From NCBI GenBank assembly GCA_023864145.1, contig JAIVER010000084.1:1-5987 (forward strand): a DNA stretch of 5,987 nt, read 5' to 3'. Below are positions 5,612-5,987 of the stretch, piece after piece. A model generated the notes under the pieces. It saw nothing but the letters and a program-made list of their open reading frames with translations. It had not been told where the DNA came from and ran no database searches. The DNA comes from Thiohalomonas sp. Its GTDB lineage: Bacteria; Pseudomonadota; Gammaproteobacteria; GRL18. Made by a program: the position numbers and the translations under genes. The number at the start of each line of letters is the position of its first letter. Positions within the stretch are counted from its first letter, which is position 1.

Positions 5612-5863
5612 ATGTCAAATACCATTAAAAATCATTTCTAATGACTTAAAAGATTTTGTAATTAAACGCGATTGGGAACAATTTCATACCCCAAAAAACC
5701 TTTCCATGGCGCTGATTGCTGAAGCCGCAGAACTTGTAGAACACTTTCAATGGAAGACTCCGGAAGAAAGCAAAAATATGAAAGATGAGAAACTAAAAGA
5801 TATTAGTCATGAAATGGCCGATATCTTTATTTACTTATTAAGAATGGCAGAGCCAGCTTGATA
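5612..5863 (+). pseudogene. MazG-like nucleotide pyrophosphohydrolase, frameshifted and C-terminally truncated
   Basis: Enzymes of this family split (d)NTPs into the monophosphate and PPi. The start MSNTIK shifts at an AAAAA run (5627-5631) and would stop at 5639-5641. With one A removed it continues as IISNDLKDFVIKRDWEQFHT, then PKNLSMALIAEAAELVEHFQ, and on to DISHEMADIFIYLLRMAE. The KRDWEQFH...PKNL start and the metal-binding pattern ExxE (Glu37, Glu40) followed by ExxD (Glu67, Asp70, corrected numbering) are typical of the small all-alpha MazG/dCTPase-like group. A second break, with an extra C near 5849-5850, precedes a TGA at 5859-5861. Correcting it adds QLDI, after which similarity fades. 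The usual NARKYP-type C-terminus is missing. About 84 of roughly 110-120 residues survive. The gene is divergent from the CBS gene. Confidence 0.78.
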
Positions 5864-5872
5864 TATACGCAA

Positions 5873-5986
5873 TCAACTTGAAAATGCAGGATCGAATACT
5901 TGGAAATTATCATTAATTCGAGAATCTAATGATTTTCCAATGCTCGGTAAAATTTCATCAAAAAACTCATTAATTTTCTGTCGAAA
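5873..5986 (-). CDS. Possible C-terminal end of an unidentified protein (partial)
   Basis: An open minus-strand frame enters from the right edge and runs 37 codons to a TGA at 5875-5873. It reads FRQKINEFFDEILPSIGKSL and then DSRINDNFQVFDPAFSS. The composition and helix-like periodicity look protein-like, more so than the plus-strand frames here. I do not recognise a family. It converges on the truncated MazG-like gene with only a few bases between. At this length a chance open frame cannot be excluded. Confidence 0.35.
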   Translation of the reverse strand, partial: FRQKINEFFDEILPSIGKSLDSRINDNFQVFDPAFSS

Positions 5987-5987
5987 C

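Noticed and set aside
5403..5618. Minus-strand 71-codon open frame in the divergent gap
   Set aside because: It ends directly before the CBS gene, overlaps the start of the MazG-like gene, is biased by the AT-rich sequence and has no ribosome binding site or motif. Better read as regulatory spacer.

Overview
The window reads as a stretch of chromosome from a moderately AT-rich, autotrophic, sulfur-oxidizing gammaproteobacterium. This inference rests on three minus-strand genes: a pyrophosphate-type phosphofructokinase (2502-3755), a K+-independent H+-translocating pyrophosphatase (236-2284) and the start of adenylylsulfate reductase beta subunit (1-127). From established knowledge, pfp-hppA neighbours are typical of sulfur-oxidizing bacteria and their symbionts, and of some methanotrophs. 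AprB points to sulfite oxidation through APS. No 16S or other taxonomic marker is present, so genus is not claimed.

Nearly everything is on the minus strand, so transcription runs from high to low coordinates. In that order there is a CBS-pair protein (4938-5402, broken by three apparent +1 shifts), a SlyD-like FKBP prolyl isomerase (4277-4777), an unrecognised 121-residue protein (3852-4217), pfp, hppA and aprB. Terminator-like hairpins follow the 121-residue gene, pfp and hppA. The last three genes are therefore probably separate transcripts rather than one operon. On the right, divergent from the CBS gene, lies a plus-strand MazG-like nucleotide pyrophosphohydrolase gene (5612-about 5863). 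It is also frameshifted and has lost its C-terminus. It faces a minus-strand partial ORF that runs off the right edge.

The linking theme is inorganic pyrophosphate. PPi-PFK run backwards on fructose or sedoheptulose bisphosphate releases PPi. HppA converts PPi to proton motive force, or the reverse. The APS made by AprBA is normally turned into ATP by ATP sulfurylase using PPi (sat is not in the window). The MazG remnant would have released PPi from nucleotides.

The best regulatory signal is an exact FNR/ANR-type box (2379-2392) upstream of hppA. It sits at the class II distance from a plausible -10, suggesting oxygen-responsive control of the proton-pumping pyrophosphatase. The other main oddity is a cluster of five inferred single-base insertions between about 5100 and 5850, while the rest of the window is clean. 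This is either recent gene decay or an insertion-type sequencing error zone.
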